Of a DNA stretch of 28,488 nt, positions 19,329 through 25,500 are shown one piece after another (position 1 is the stretch's first letter; every line of letters begins with the position of its first letter). The position numbers were made by a program, and so were the translations under genes. Where the stretch lies: the IMG/VR virus record IMGVR_UViG_3300017917_002005, positions 1 through 28,488 of that record; one strand, 5' to 3'. The notes below the pieces were generated by a model. That model ran no database searches. It had not been told where the DNA came from and saw nothing but the letters and a program-made list of their open reading frames with translations. The DNA is from a virus.

Positions 19329-19575
19329 TAATAAATTCTACCAGTTGCTCTTTTGTTTGTCCACCCATTATTCTATTTTTTTCTTCACCGTTTTCAAAAA
19401 GTATAAAAGTAGGGATAGATTTAATACCAAATCCTTTTACAAGTTCATGATTTACATCAACATCAATAATTTGAAATCCAGCAACTGTTTGATCTCTATT
19501 TAACTCTTCAACAATTGGTCTAGTTTTTTTACATGGTTGGCACCAGTCAGCAGTAAAATAATATACTGTCTTCAC
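19321..19575 (-). CDS. Thioredoxin-like protein
   Basis: An 84-residue thioredoxin fold: YYFTADWCQPCKKTRPIVEE contains the active site WCQPC, followed by FQIIDVDVN, the cis-proline SIPTFILFENGE and a C-terminal helix. It lacks the N-terminal strand-helix of classic thioredoxin. Reduces disulfides in the cytoplasm, possibly serving ribonucleotide reduction. Starts with GTG immediately after the previous stop. Confidence 0.88.
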   Translation of the reverse strand: MKTVYYFTADWCQPCKKTRPIVEELNRDQTVAGFQIIDVDVNHELVKGFGIKSIPTFILFENGEEKNRIMGGQTKEQLVEFING

Positions 19576-19839
19576 TTAGTAGTCTTCTCCCTTTGATTTA
19601 TTTTCAACTAAACGATCTCTTTCGTCTATAACCTCAAGCATAAAACCCATCATATTAGCATAACCATCAGGACTATTCATAATCTTATCGTAATGATGAC
19701 CACAAAATAATAATTCTCCCATAGCACCTTTGACCATAACATATGCTTGTGCGCTACAACGATCACAACGATCATGTGCAGTTAAAATATATTGTTTTTC
19801 AGTTACGCTTGGATGATCTTTCATTATTGGACGTGCCAT
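19576..19839 (-). CDS. DUF7455-like zinc protein, leaderless
   Basis: About 87 residues from MARPIMKDHPSVTEKQYI. TAHDRCDRCSAQAYV and ELLFCGHHYDK match DUF7455, an actinobacterial small zinc protein (C-x2-C...C-x2-H). I chose the ATG at 19839: it lies 6 bases after TATAAT (19851-19846, minus strand), and the frame's earlier ATG is in the -10 box itself. Function of the family unknown. Confidence 0.75.
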   Translation of the reverse strand: MARPIMKDHPSVTEKQYILTAHDRCDRCSAQAYVMVKGAMGELLFCGHHYDKIMNSPDGYANMMGFMLEVIDERDRLVENKSKGEDY

Positions 19840-19854
19840 AATTATATTATACAT

Positions 19855-20028
19855 CTACTTTCTATTATCAGTCGAATAAAATCCAGAGGCATTAAAAAAT
19901 ACTCCTGGGGATGACCATACTCTTTGCATTATAGATCCACAGCAGGATGGTTCTCTGTCTTCTCCAAAACCTCTTTGGAATTCAATAACACTATTACATG
20001 CAATACATTTATATTCATAAGTTGGCAT
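19855..20028 (-). CDS. FmdB-type zinc-ribbon protein, leaderless
   Basis: A 57-residue protein, MPTYEYKCIACNSVIEFQRG, then CCGSIMQRVWS. MPTYEY-C-x2-C with a later C-C pair is the FmdB/CxxC zinc-ribbon signature. Members are small putative regulators. The promoter TTGACA-N17-TATAAT ends exactly 6 bases before the ATG. Confidence 0.8.
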   Translation of the reverse strand: MPTYEYKCIACNSVIEFQRGFGEDREPSCCGSIMQRVWSSPGVFFNASGFYSTDNRK

Positions 20029-20034
20029 AAACTA

Positions 20035-20063
20035 ATTATATCCTAAGCTATTCTTGTTGTCAA
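20035..20063 (-). promoter_or_regulatory. Consensus promoter for the FmdB-type gene
   Basis: Minus strand: TTGACA (20063-20058), 17 bases, TATAAT (20040-20035): a perfect sigma-70-type promoter inside the end of the HNH gene. ATG at the predicted +1. Confidence 0.75.
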
Positions 20064-20318
20064 TCTGTTATAGGTTCTAATCCTATGACAGTTTGCACAA
20101 ACTACTTCACATTTTTCAATTTCACGTAAAATTGCTTTCCATGAAAATCCATCATGAATCATTCTAGAAACATTATACTTTTTATCTCTAATATGATCAA
20201 AATCAAGAACTATATGATTACTTTCACCGCAGTCTACACATCCACTTGCCACTTTTATTTCAGCAAGTTTTTTCTTATACTGCTGTTTAACTCTACTGGC
20301 TAGTTCTTTTTCAGTCAT
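20043..20318 (-). CDS. HNH endonuclease
   Basis: A 91-residue HNH nuclease: GCVDCGESNHIVLDFDHI and KCEVVCANCHRIRTYNR give the two CxxC zinc knuckles and the D-H...N-H catalytic set. It cuts DNA using a single metal ion and is probably a free-standing homing-type gene. TATAAT sits about 10 bases upstream of the ATG. Confidence 0.85.
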   Translation of the reverse strand: MTEKELASRVKQQYKKKLAEIKVASGCVDCGESNHIVLDFDHIRDKKYNVSRMIHDGFSWKAILREIEKCEVVCANCHRIRTYNRLTTRIA

Positions 20319-20349
20319 AGCACAATAATTATATCAATTAATATTAAAG

Positions 20350-20437
20350 CCCCACACAGGTAATTCAAGCACTATGGCCCGTTAGTCATAAATATGGGTA
20401 ACTAATCCATCTCTAAGGTCCTGTGTGGGGACTTATT
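20350..20437 (-). ncRNA. Long stem-closed RNA element between Hsp20 and HNH genes
   Basis: CCCCACACAGG (about 20351-20360 with preceding C) pairs perfectly with CCTGTGTGGGG (about 20421-20431), 11 bp, enclosing about 60 bases with an inner TTAGT/ACTAA stem. Far longer and more elaborate than a terminator; on the minus strand it is followed by CTTTAAT. It could end the Hsp20 message or be a structured RNA in its own right. Confidence 0.5.
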
Positions 20438-20445
20438 ATATTGTA

Positions 20446-20865
20446 CTACTTGATTTTAATTGATTTAGGCTTCTTCTCTTCTGGAATAATTCTATCAATG
20501 TCAACATGAAGCATACCGTCCTTCATTTCGGCACCAGTTACTTCCATATATTCACCAAGAGCAAATGTTCTAGTAAACTTACGACCAGCAATACCCTTGT
20601 GAACAATTTCAGCATCTGTAACTTCAACAATTTCTCCCTTAATGATTAATGTTCCATTATCTACAGAGACATCAATATCATCTTTTGAGAAACCAGCAAC
20701 TGCCAAAGATAACTTAAAGGTATCTTCATCCAACTTAAGCAAATCATAAGGTGGATAATTTGTTTGGCGTGATGCTAATTGAACATTGCTCAATCTTTCC
20801 ATTTCACGATTGAAGCCAATAAAAAAAGGATCCTTAAATAGATCCCATGCAAATGAACTTACCAT
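20446..20865 (-). CDS. Hsp20/alpha-crystallin small heat shock protein
   Basis: About 139 residues from MVSSFAWDLFKDPFFIGFNR. The alpha-crystallin domain is clear: YPPYDLLKLDEDTFKLSLAV, AGFSKDDIDVSVDNGTLIIK, FTRTFALGEYMEVTGAEM, and a C-terminal IIPEEKKPKSIKIK. It holds unfolding proteins as oligomers. AAAGGAG precedes the ATG at 20865; a longer frame lacks a ribosome site. Its promoter overlaps a CIRCE-shaped inverted repeat. Confidence 0.9.
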   Translation of the reverse strand: MVSSFAWDLFKDPFFIGFNREMERLSNVQLASRQTNYPPYDLLKLDEDTFKLSLAVAGFSKDDIDVSVDNGTLIIKGEIVEVTDAEIVHKGIAGRKFTRTFALGEYMEVTGAEMKDGMLHVDIDRIIPEEKKPKSIKIK

Positions 20866-20895
20866 ATTTTTTTTCTCCTTTTCAGCGAGTTCTAT

Positions 20896-20954
20896 TTGTA
20901 CCCCCATTTGGCGGGTACAAGAAAATTATATCACATCTCTAGATAAATAGTCAA
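20896..20954 (-). promoter_or_regulatory. Hsp20 promoter with inverted-repeat operator
   Basis: Minus strand: TTGACT (20954-20949), 18 bases, TATAAT (20930-20925). TTGTACCC (20896-20903), 9 bases, GGGTACAA (20913-20920) is a perfect 8-bp inverted repeat across the expected start near 20918. The arm-N9-arm geometry is that of CIRCE (HrcA), but the sequence differs. In RNA the same arms could form a 5' hairpin. Confidence 0.65.
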
Positions 20955-21291
20955 TAGCTCTATTAAGTCTATCAATGCTATCTTGAAATACACCTAATCC
21001 TCTATTACAATTATGACAAATATGCCCTCTAAATGTATTTGTTTCATGGTTATGATCTACTACCCAGACACTAGCATTTCCACCAGTACCTTTCAATTCT
21101 TCTTCATCTTTTAAGCAAATAGGACAAACATATCCTTCTGGAGGATAACCATATATTTTTCTTAATTCTTCTCTTTCTTTAGATAGTTTTTTTGCACATG
21201 ATTTGCATTCAGGTCTTAAATATTTACCCCCACTTGATGGGGAAAACTCTGAATATGGTAGATTTAATTTACATTTACTACAAGTTTTCAC
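20926..21291 (-). CDS. Endonuclease VII-type HNH nuclease
   Basis: A 121-residue protein: zinc knuckle MKTCSKCKLNLPYSEFSP and CKSC, then GYVCPICLKDEEELKG, VWVVDHNHETNTFRGHICHN and CNRGLGVFQDSIDRLNRAID, the Endo VII (phage Holliday-junction-resolvase-like) signature. Starts with GTG; the only ribosome site is AGGAGG, which is the 3' acceptor strand of tRNA-Thr, 3 bases upstream. Probably a mobile or recombination nuclease. Confidence 0.85.
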   Translation of the reverse strand: MKTCSKCKLNLPYSEFSPSSGGKYLRPECKSCAKKLSKEREELRKIYGYPPEGYVCPICLKDEEELKGTGGNASVWVVDHNHETNTFRGHICHNCNRGLGVFQDSIDRLNRAIDYLSRDVI

Positions 21292-21292
21292 G

Positions 21293-21364
21293 AGCCTCCT
21301 ATAGGATTTGAACCTATGACATTTCGCTTACAAGGCGAACACTCTACCCCTGAGTTAAGGAGGC
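21293..21364 (-). tRNA. tRNA-Thr (TGT)
   Basis: Minus strand: acceptor GCCTCCT/AGGAGGC, anticodon stem TTCGC/GCGAA with CTTGTAA, T arm ATAGG/CCTAT with TTCAAAT. Reads ACA. Its 3' acceptor strand doubles as a Shine-Dalgarno sequence for the adjacent nuclease gene. Confidence 0.92.
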
Positions 21365-21366
21365 AT

Positions 21367-21464
21367 GTCTGGTATCCTAAACGGCCCAGCCAGACTCTAG
21401 GTGGCGTTCCCTCCATAGTCGTTTGATCTAGCCTTATAAAGGCTTACAGGGACGGTTCTACCGT
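21367..21464 (-). ncRNA. Three-hairpin spacer between tRNA-Glu and tRNA-Thr
   Basis: GTCTGG/CCAGAC (21367-21395), AGCCTT/AAGGCT with a 3-base loop (21430-21444) and ACGGT/ACCGT (21452-21464). No tRNA, gene or T run. May be a processing spacer or a structured RNA, similar in flavour to the segment at 9666-9833. Confidence 0.4.
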
Positions 21465-21470
21465 TATGCG

Positions 21471-21542
21471 TAGCTCTAGAGAGAATTGAACTCTCGTTTC
21501 CAGATTGAAAATCTGATGTCCTAACCACTAGACGATAGAGCC
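21471..21542 (-). tRNA. tRNA-Glu (TTC)
   Basis: Minus strand: acceptor GGCTCTA/TAGAGCT (one wobble), anticodon loop TTTTCAA (TTC), T arm GAGAG/CTCTC with TTCAATT. Reads GAA/GAG. From 21543 to 21624 I see no gene, only a possible promoter-like TTGCAG. Confidence 0.92.
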
Positions 21543-21624
21543 ATGTAAGGATATTTTAGTTTTACTAGTATCTAATATACCCTTAACCTGCAATTCGCTT
21601 CAACTTAGAGAACCCCTTGCATTG

Positions 21625-21697
21625 CGATCACGACCAGATTTGAACTGGCGACCTCCACAGTGACAGTGTGGCGTTCTAACCCCTGAACTACGTGACC
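21625..21697 (-). tRNA. tRNA-Asp (GTC)
   Basis: Minus strand: acceptor GGTCACG/CGTGATC (one wobble), anticodon stem CCACA/TGTGG with CTGTCAC, T arm GCCAG/CTGGT with TTCAAAT. Discriminator G, as usual for tRNA-Asp. Confidence 0.92.
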
Positions 21698-21701
21698 TTG
21701 G

Positions 21702-21775
21702 CTGGTCTGGTAGGACTCGAACCTACAACATCTCGGTTAACAGCCGAGTGCAACTGCCAATTGTGCTACAGACCA
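21702..21775 (-). tRNA. tRNA-Asn (GTT)
   Basis: Minus strand: acceptor TGGTCTG/CAGACCA, anticodon stem CTCGG/CCGAG with CTGTTAA, T arm GTAGG/CCTAC with TTCGAGT. Its first 10 bases are also the last codons and stop of the HNH gene at 21766. Confidence 0.92.
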
Positions 21776-22191
21776 ATATATTTTAATAAACTTTTTATTT
21801 TTTTAGGTTCATCATTTAATAAACCTAATGCAGTATTACATTGACTACATAATATACCACGTATACATTTACCACAAGAAGATCTTTGAGAGCTACAGCA
21901 AGAGTGGTCATGATCTATATTAATAGCTAATCTGTCTTTACATGAATGACATTTGCCATCATGCTTTTTCATTAGTTTATCATACTGCTCTTTTGTAAGT
22001 CCATGCCTTTTCCAATTAAAATCTGTTTTATTTTTTAACTGTCTTTTGTTTGGATTACTCTTATAGTATGTTGTCACATAAAAAGAATGACATTTTTTAC
22101 ACGTATTCCTTCTACCGTCTTTATATTTTGAACCTTTAGAAAACATATCCAGTTCTTTAGATTCTCCACACTTTATACATACTTTTTTCAT
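21766..22191 (-). CDS. Endonuclease VII-type HNH nuclease, leaderless
   Basis: A 141-residue protein: MKKVCIKCGESKELDMFSKG with two CxxC knuckles, then KHDGKCHSCKDRLAINIDHD and CIRGILCSQCNTALGLLNDE, the Endo VII motif. TATAAT (minus, 22203-22198) is exactly 6 bases upstream of the ATG. Its stop codon lies in the tRNA-Asn acceptor, so RNase processing of the tRNA would cut the message at its very end. Confidence 0.85.
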   Translation of the reverse strand: MKKVCIKCGESKELDMFSKGSKYKDGRRNTCKKCHSFYVTTYYKSNPNKRQLKNKTDFNWKRHGLTKEQYDKLMKKHDGKCHSCKDRLAINIDHDHSCCSSQRSSCGKCIRGILCSQCNTALGLLNDEPKKIKSLLKYIGL

Positions 22192-22220
22192 ATATATATT
22201 ATAGCATACTTTTGAGCTAT

Positions 22221-22260
22221 AGCTCAGCAGAACTTTTATTTAATTGTATCCTGCTGAGCT
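22221..22260 (-). terminator. Terminator after the subtilase gene
   Basis: AGCTCAGCAG (22221-22230) pairs with CTGCTGAGCT (22251-22260): a perfect 10-bp stem and 20-base loop. On the minus strand it lies just after the protease stop. No strong T run, and an overlapping GAGCTATAGCTC palindrome adjoins it. Confidence 0.5.
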
Positions 22261-22275
22261 AATCCCCAAATTCTA

Positions 22276-23190
22276 TTATTTAGTAATAAAAGAATATCCC
22301 TTTACTTTTGGTAAAGATGCAATTAAATCACTTGCATTTGTTTTCATATTAGTAACCAATAGTGTTGCTGCAATTGGACTTGAAACAGATGTTCCAGATG
22401 ATTGGTCTGTACAATAACTTTGTTGTGTCGCTGTAATTGGTGTACCATAAACATTTACAGTTGAACAGCTTACACCACGAATAGTAGCGTTCCATTTACT
22501 AAAATACTTAACACGAACTAGGCCATTTGTAACTAAATCAAGTCCTTGCCCATAGTTAGTATATTTTTCTAAACCATTTATATTTGCAGAACCTACACCA
22601 ACAATACCATCAACACATGATGGAAATCCAACTTGATTAGGATTACCATTATTACCAGTTGCAGCCAAAACTGGAATGCTCTTTAATGCTAAAGAATCAA
22701 CTGATGATTTAGTTAAATTAAATGCAGTATGATTTGAGCAAGTAGTTGATGTATAAAGACCACTTGCTTGACTAATAGATACTGCACCAATATTAAACTT
22801 AGATGAATTTTGAGAAATCCATTCTAGAGCCTTTGCCATTGAATTCATATCACCAAATCCAATTTTACTATTTTCATCATTGTATCGAATAAATACAATT
22901 TTAATATTTGGATTAGTTTGAATTGCAGCCTGAATAATATTGTGACCGTGATCTATACCACTAAGTCCCCAGTTACTAACATTGGCTGATCCAATACCCT
23001 CTTGCAAATTTGTTTTATTTGGACATGTTTTATTAGTTGTAAAGCAAGCTTCGTATATAACATTTGGAAACTTTGAAGAATCAATTGCTGTATCAATAAT
23101 TGCAATTGTCTTTATTTCTCCTGCTTGAGTTGGCTGAACATTTAGTACCGCCAATAAACCTACCACTAACCCCACTGCGATTTTCTTCAT
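22276..23190 (-). CDS. Secreted subtilisin-like serine protease (S8)
   Basis: A 304-residue protein. Signal peptide MKKIAVGLVVGLLAVLNVQP ending TQAG. Catalytic Asp in IAIIDTAID (about residue 33), His in GIDHGHNI (about 82), oxyanion Asn in AATGNNGN, and Ser in SGTSVSSPIAA (about 268): the S8 order D-H-N-S is complete. About catalytic-domain size with no pro-domain apparent. Would be exported; possible targets are host surface proteins or phage adhesins. AGGAG precedes the ATG. Confidence 0.88.
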   Translation of the reverse strand: MKKIAVGLVVGLLAVLNVQPTQAGEIKTIAIIDTAIDSSKFPNVIYEACFTTNKTCPNKTNLQEGIGSANVSNWGLSGIDHGHNIIQAAIQTNPNIKIVFIRYNDENSKIGFGDMNSMAKALEWISQNSSKFNIGAVSISQASGLYTSTTCSNHTAFNLTKSSVDSLALKSIPVLAATGNNGNPNQVGFPSCVDGIVGVGSANINGLEKYTNYGQGLDLVTNGLVRVKYFSKWNATIRGVSCSTVNVYGTPITATQQSYCTDQSSGTSVSSPIAATLLVTNMKTNASDLIASLPKVKGYSFITK

Positions 23191-23197
23191 TATGCTC

Positions 23198-23401
23198 CTA
23201 TATCATTATTCTAAGTACGTGCTGACATGGGTCGCCCCCTGCTTCCCAGTCTTCTAACTCTTCTTCACTCATATATTCATATCCACCATCATGTGTAACA
23301 CAATATGGACTACTAATCCAGCCTCTATCTATACCGCTTTCTAGCCAGATACCAAACTCTTGCTCTTCTGGAGACAAGTCTTCTTCATGTGAATGATTCA
23401 T
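23198..23401 (-). CDS. Small acidic protein, leaderless
   Basis: A 67-residue protein, MNHSHEEDLSPEEQEFGIWL, with GWISSPYCVTHDGGYEYMSE. A conserved small actinophage-type protein; function unknown. TTGACT-N17-TATACT places +1 exactly on the ATG. Confidence 0.7.
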   Translation of the reverse strand: MNHSHEEDLSPEEQEFGIWLESGIDRGWISSPYCVTHDGGYEYMSEEELEDWEAGGDPCQHVLRIMI

Positions 23402-23407
23402 ATATTA

Positions 23408-23436
23408 AGTATACCCTTATCCATTTAAAAAGTCAA
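23408..23436 (-). promoter_or_regulatory. Promoter for the leaderless gene at 23401
   Basis: Minus strand: TTGACT (23436-23431), 17 bases, TATACT (23413-23408); 6 bases to the ATG. Confidence 0.7.
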
Positions 23437-23935
23437 TAGGACCAATACAGGATGTGCTATATTCACAAGCAGCGTCTAGAGCAAGAGCAAGCCTACGCTT
23501 AGGATCTTTATGGTTGCGGGTGGCATGTAAAGAACCTATAGCGTAGTCTGCCCCAGATCCTATGGCAATATAATCTCTGTCATAGGAAATCATTGTTAAT
23601 CCTTCTGATTCATGTTCATATAATTTACCTTTAACACCAATTAAAAGAGATATTTCAGATTCTTTTCCACCAATATCCCATTCATTATAAAATGATTTAA
23701 GTGATTTTAAAAATTTACTATGCATAAATTTATCTAAATTACCTTCAGGTTCGGGTGGATTAAAATTATATTGAATAATCTGAGCATCAAAAGTACCAGC
23801 ATATCCGAAAACATATTTACCTGTTTTCCAAATTTTTGGTTTATCTATAGAAATTATATAATTTCCCTCAGATGCTCCACGTTCACCAGCAAAATAAACT
23901 TTGCCATCTTTCATTATTCCCGCAATACAAGTCAT
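23417..23935 (-). CDS. Proteasome-beta/HslV-like Ntn-hydrolase
   Basis: A 172-residue protein beginning MTCIAGIMKDGKVYFAGERG: removal of Met would expose Thr as N-terminal nucleophile. Further family marks are VFGYAGTFDAQ and YIAIGSGADYAIGSLHATRN near the C-terminal part, as in HslV and 20S beta subunits. The usual Asp after the second strand (A-G-D) is Glu here. May be a self-compartmentalised protease or a degenerate relative. No ATPase partner is in the window. Confidence 0.82.
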   Translation of the reverse strand: MTCIAGIMKDGKVYFAGERGASEGNYIISIDKPKIWKTGKYVFGYAGTFDAQIIQYNFNPPEPEGNLDKFMHSKFLKSLKSFYNEWDIGGKESEISLLIGVKGKLYEHESEGLTMISYDRDYIAIGSGADYAIGSLHATRNHKDPKRRLALALDAACEYSTSCIGPIDFLNG

Positions 23936-23961
23936 GCCTACCCCTTAACTAATATATATCT

Positions 23962-23990
23962 ATTATATCAACAAGATTTTAATAAGTCAA
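23962..23990 (-). promoter_or_regulatory. Promoter for the Ntn-hydrolase gene
   Basis: Minus strand: TTGACT (23990-23985), 17 bases, TATAAT (23967-23962). Unlike its neighbours, the leader is about 20 bases and includes AAGGGG before the ATG. Confidence 0.7.
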
Positions 23991-23995
23991 GTATG

Positions 23996-24622
23996 TTATT
24001 TTACTGTTTGTCCACAAGTTGGGCAAGTTTTTGTATCATGGTTAGAATTATCAGACTTTTCTACCGCTAGAGTTGCTGGCTTAGCTGCACCCTTATATTT
24101 AGGACGACCAAATCCAACAATAGAAACCATTACACCAGCTTTATTTTTCTTGTAAGCACGAAGTTTTCTTGCAGCTTCTCCACCGTTTCTTTGGCTTCCC
24201 TTTTTACCATCTCCAGTTGTATTGCCTTCATAGCACCAAACTGTTCCATCTTCATTGTCCACTGCAACAATTCCTACGTGGCAAATACCTGTTACTCCAG
24301 GAAAATTAAAATATGCAATATCCCCTGGTTCTGGATCTGCAACCTGTGCATCAATCCATTGTCCCTTTTTCTTAAATGCTTCTGCACCTGCTGGTGTATA
24401 AACAGTTCTTGGAATTCTAACTCCAGCTTGATCTGCACACCAGTTTACATATGAACCACACCATGGTTGGAAATTGGCACCAGACCATTTACCATATTTT
24501 GTTTCATTATCTTTTGGACCTTCAATATATCCAACTTGAGATTTAGCAACTTCAAGTAAACGACCAACTGATCCATCTTGATGTTTTGTTACTGGTGGAA
24601 CTATAAAAGTATCTTCAGCCAT
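23996..24622 (-). CDS. CHAP-domain endolysin
   Basis: A 208-residue protein. CHAP catalytic marks: Cys in FQPWCGSYVNWCADQAGV, His in GICHVGIVAVDN, then Glu and Asn in WCYEGNTTGDG. Such enzymes cleave the peptide part of peptidoglycan (amidase or endopeptidase). A short C-terminal tail has CPTCGQTVK, a half zinc ribbon rather than a known wall-binding domain. Directly follows membrane-protein genes, forming a lysis block. Confidence 0.85.
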   Translation of the reverse strand: MAEDTFIVPPVTKHQDGSVGRLLEVAKSQVGYIEGPKDNETKYGKWSGANFQPWCGSYVNWCADQAGVRIPRTVYTPAGAEAFKKKGQWIDAQVADPEPGDIAYFNFPGVTGICHVGIVAVDNEDGTVWCYEGNTTGDGKKGSQRNGGEAARKLRAYKKNKAGVMVSIVGFGRPKYKGAAKPATLAVEKSDNSNHDTKTCPTCGQTVK

Positions 24623-24624
24623 TT

Positions 24625-25047
24625 TTATTCCTTATCCCAATCTTCATCTGCATCATGATCATCTGGCATTTCATCATCTTTCTTTGCTTCTAGACGAGCA
24701 CGAGTTTCCATTTCTGCAGTTCTAATTTCTGATTCAAGTTTCTTATCTGCTTGTGTATTCTTTGCATCCATTTCTTTATTATCAAGTTGTGCCTTCATAA
24801 TGTCTTTAGCACCACTCTGTCCAATCAATAGACCAGCAAGTGTTCCTGTAATAAATGTTGCTACACTTCCTAACACATTAAAAAACATTTTATCGTTCTC
24901 AGATTGTGCTCCAACTGGTTGTGTTACAAATAGAAGTCCATAAAGGATTCCCATTGCTGTAAAAAATAAAATTGACCCCAAAGTAATTCCTAGAATAAAT
25001 TTTAATCTAGCATCAAGATCTTGTGGCGTTAATCTTTCTTTAGCCAT
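24625..25047 (-). CDS. Two-span membrane protein, holin candidate
   Basis: About 140 residues from MAKERLTPQDLDARLKFILG. Two membrane helices (LGITLGSILFFTAMGILYGL and VLGSVATFITGTLAGLLIG) and a long acidic, helical C-terminal tail. Adjacent to the endolysin (2 bases), so a holin is likely. AAGGGGG precedes ATG 25047; the longer frame overlaps the lipoprotein gene. Confidence 0.68.
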   Translation of the reverse strand: MAKERLTPQDLDARLKFILGITLGSILFFTAMGILYGLLFVTQPVGAQSENDKMFFNVLGSVATFITGTLAGLLIGQSGAKDIMKAQLDNKEMDAKNTQADKKLESEIRTAEMETRARLEAKKDDEMPDDHDADEDWDKE

Positions 25048-25255
25048 TATTTGCCCCCTTGTTATTTTGATATTCATCCCACACTGTTTGACCAACTAAA
25101 TCTCTTGAACATGTACCAGAAGGTTCACAAATTGGTGGATTACATTCAGTTTTATCCCAATTTGCTGGATCTTGACAGGCATAACGATAGCCTCCATCAT
25201 ACCCACAACCTGTTAGCAATAATGCCAATAGAGATAATCCGAATATTCTTTTCAT
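25040..25255 (-). CDS. Small lipoprotein in the lysis block
   Basis: About 71 residues: MKRIFGLSLLALLLTGCGYD has a lipobox LLTGC, so Cys17 would be lipid-modified after signal cleavage. The mature part has six further Cys, some in CNPPICEPSGTC, probably disulfide-bonded. ATG 25255 lies 7 bases after TATAAT; an upstream ATG overlaps the -10 box. Position beside holin and lysin recalls spanin lipoproteins, unusual for an actinobacterial host. Confidence 0.7.
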   Translation of the reverse strand: MKRIFGLSLLALLLTGCGYDGGYRYACQDPANWDKTECNPPICEPSGTCSRDLVGQTVWDEYQNNKGANNG

Positions 25256-25276
25256 ACCCACCATTATAGCAAACTA

Positions 25277-25498
25277 TTAGTCTTTGTCTTTTGAGCCCTT
25301 AGCCCCAAAATAGCCACCAATAATACCTATAAGGCCTCCAAGTGCTGTCTGAACAAGTGTCATTACTTCTGCAGAGACTTCAACTGGTTCCCCTGTTTTC
25401 TGGGTCTCAAGGGCAGCTGTAATATAGTCTCCAACAATAGCAGTAATAATAGCAAGACCTACCATTATTGATAATGTAAAAATAACTTTATCTTTCAT
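25277..25498 (-). CDS. Two-span membrane protein, holin candidate
   Basis: A 73-residue protein: VIFTLSIMVGLAIITAIVGD and LGGLIGIIGGYFGAKGSKDK are two membrane helices joined by an acidic loop, with a short basic/acid tail. Size and layout fit a class II holin. Follows the KLPKI-repeat gene closely. Confidence 0.65.
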   Translation of the reverse strand: MKDKVIFTLSIMVGLAIITAIVGDYITAALETQKTGEPVEVSAEVMTLVQTALGGLIGIIGGYFGAKGSKDKD

Positions 25499-25500
25499 TA

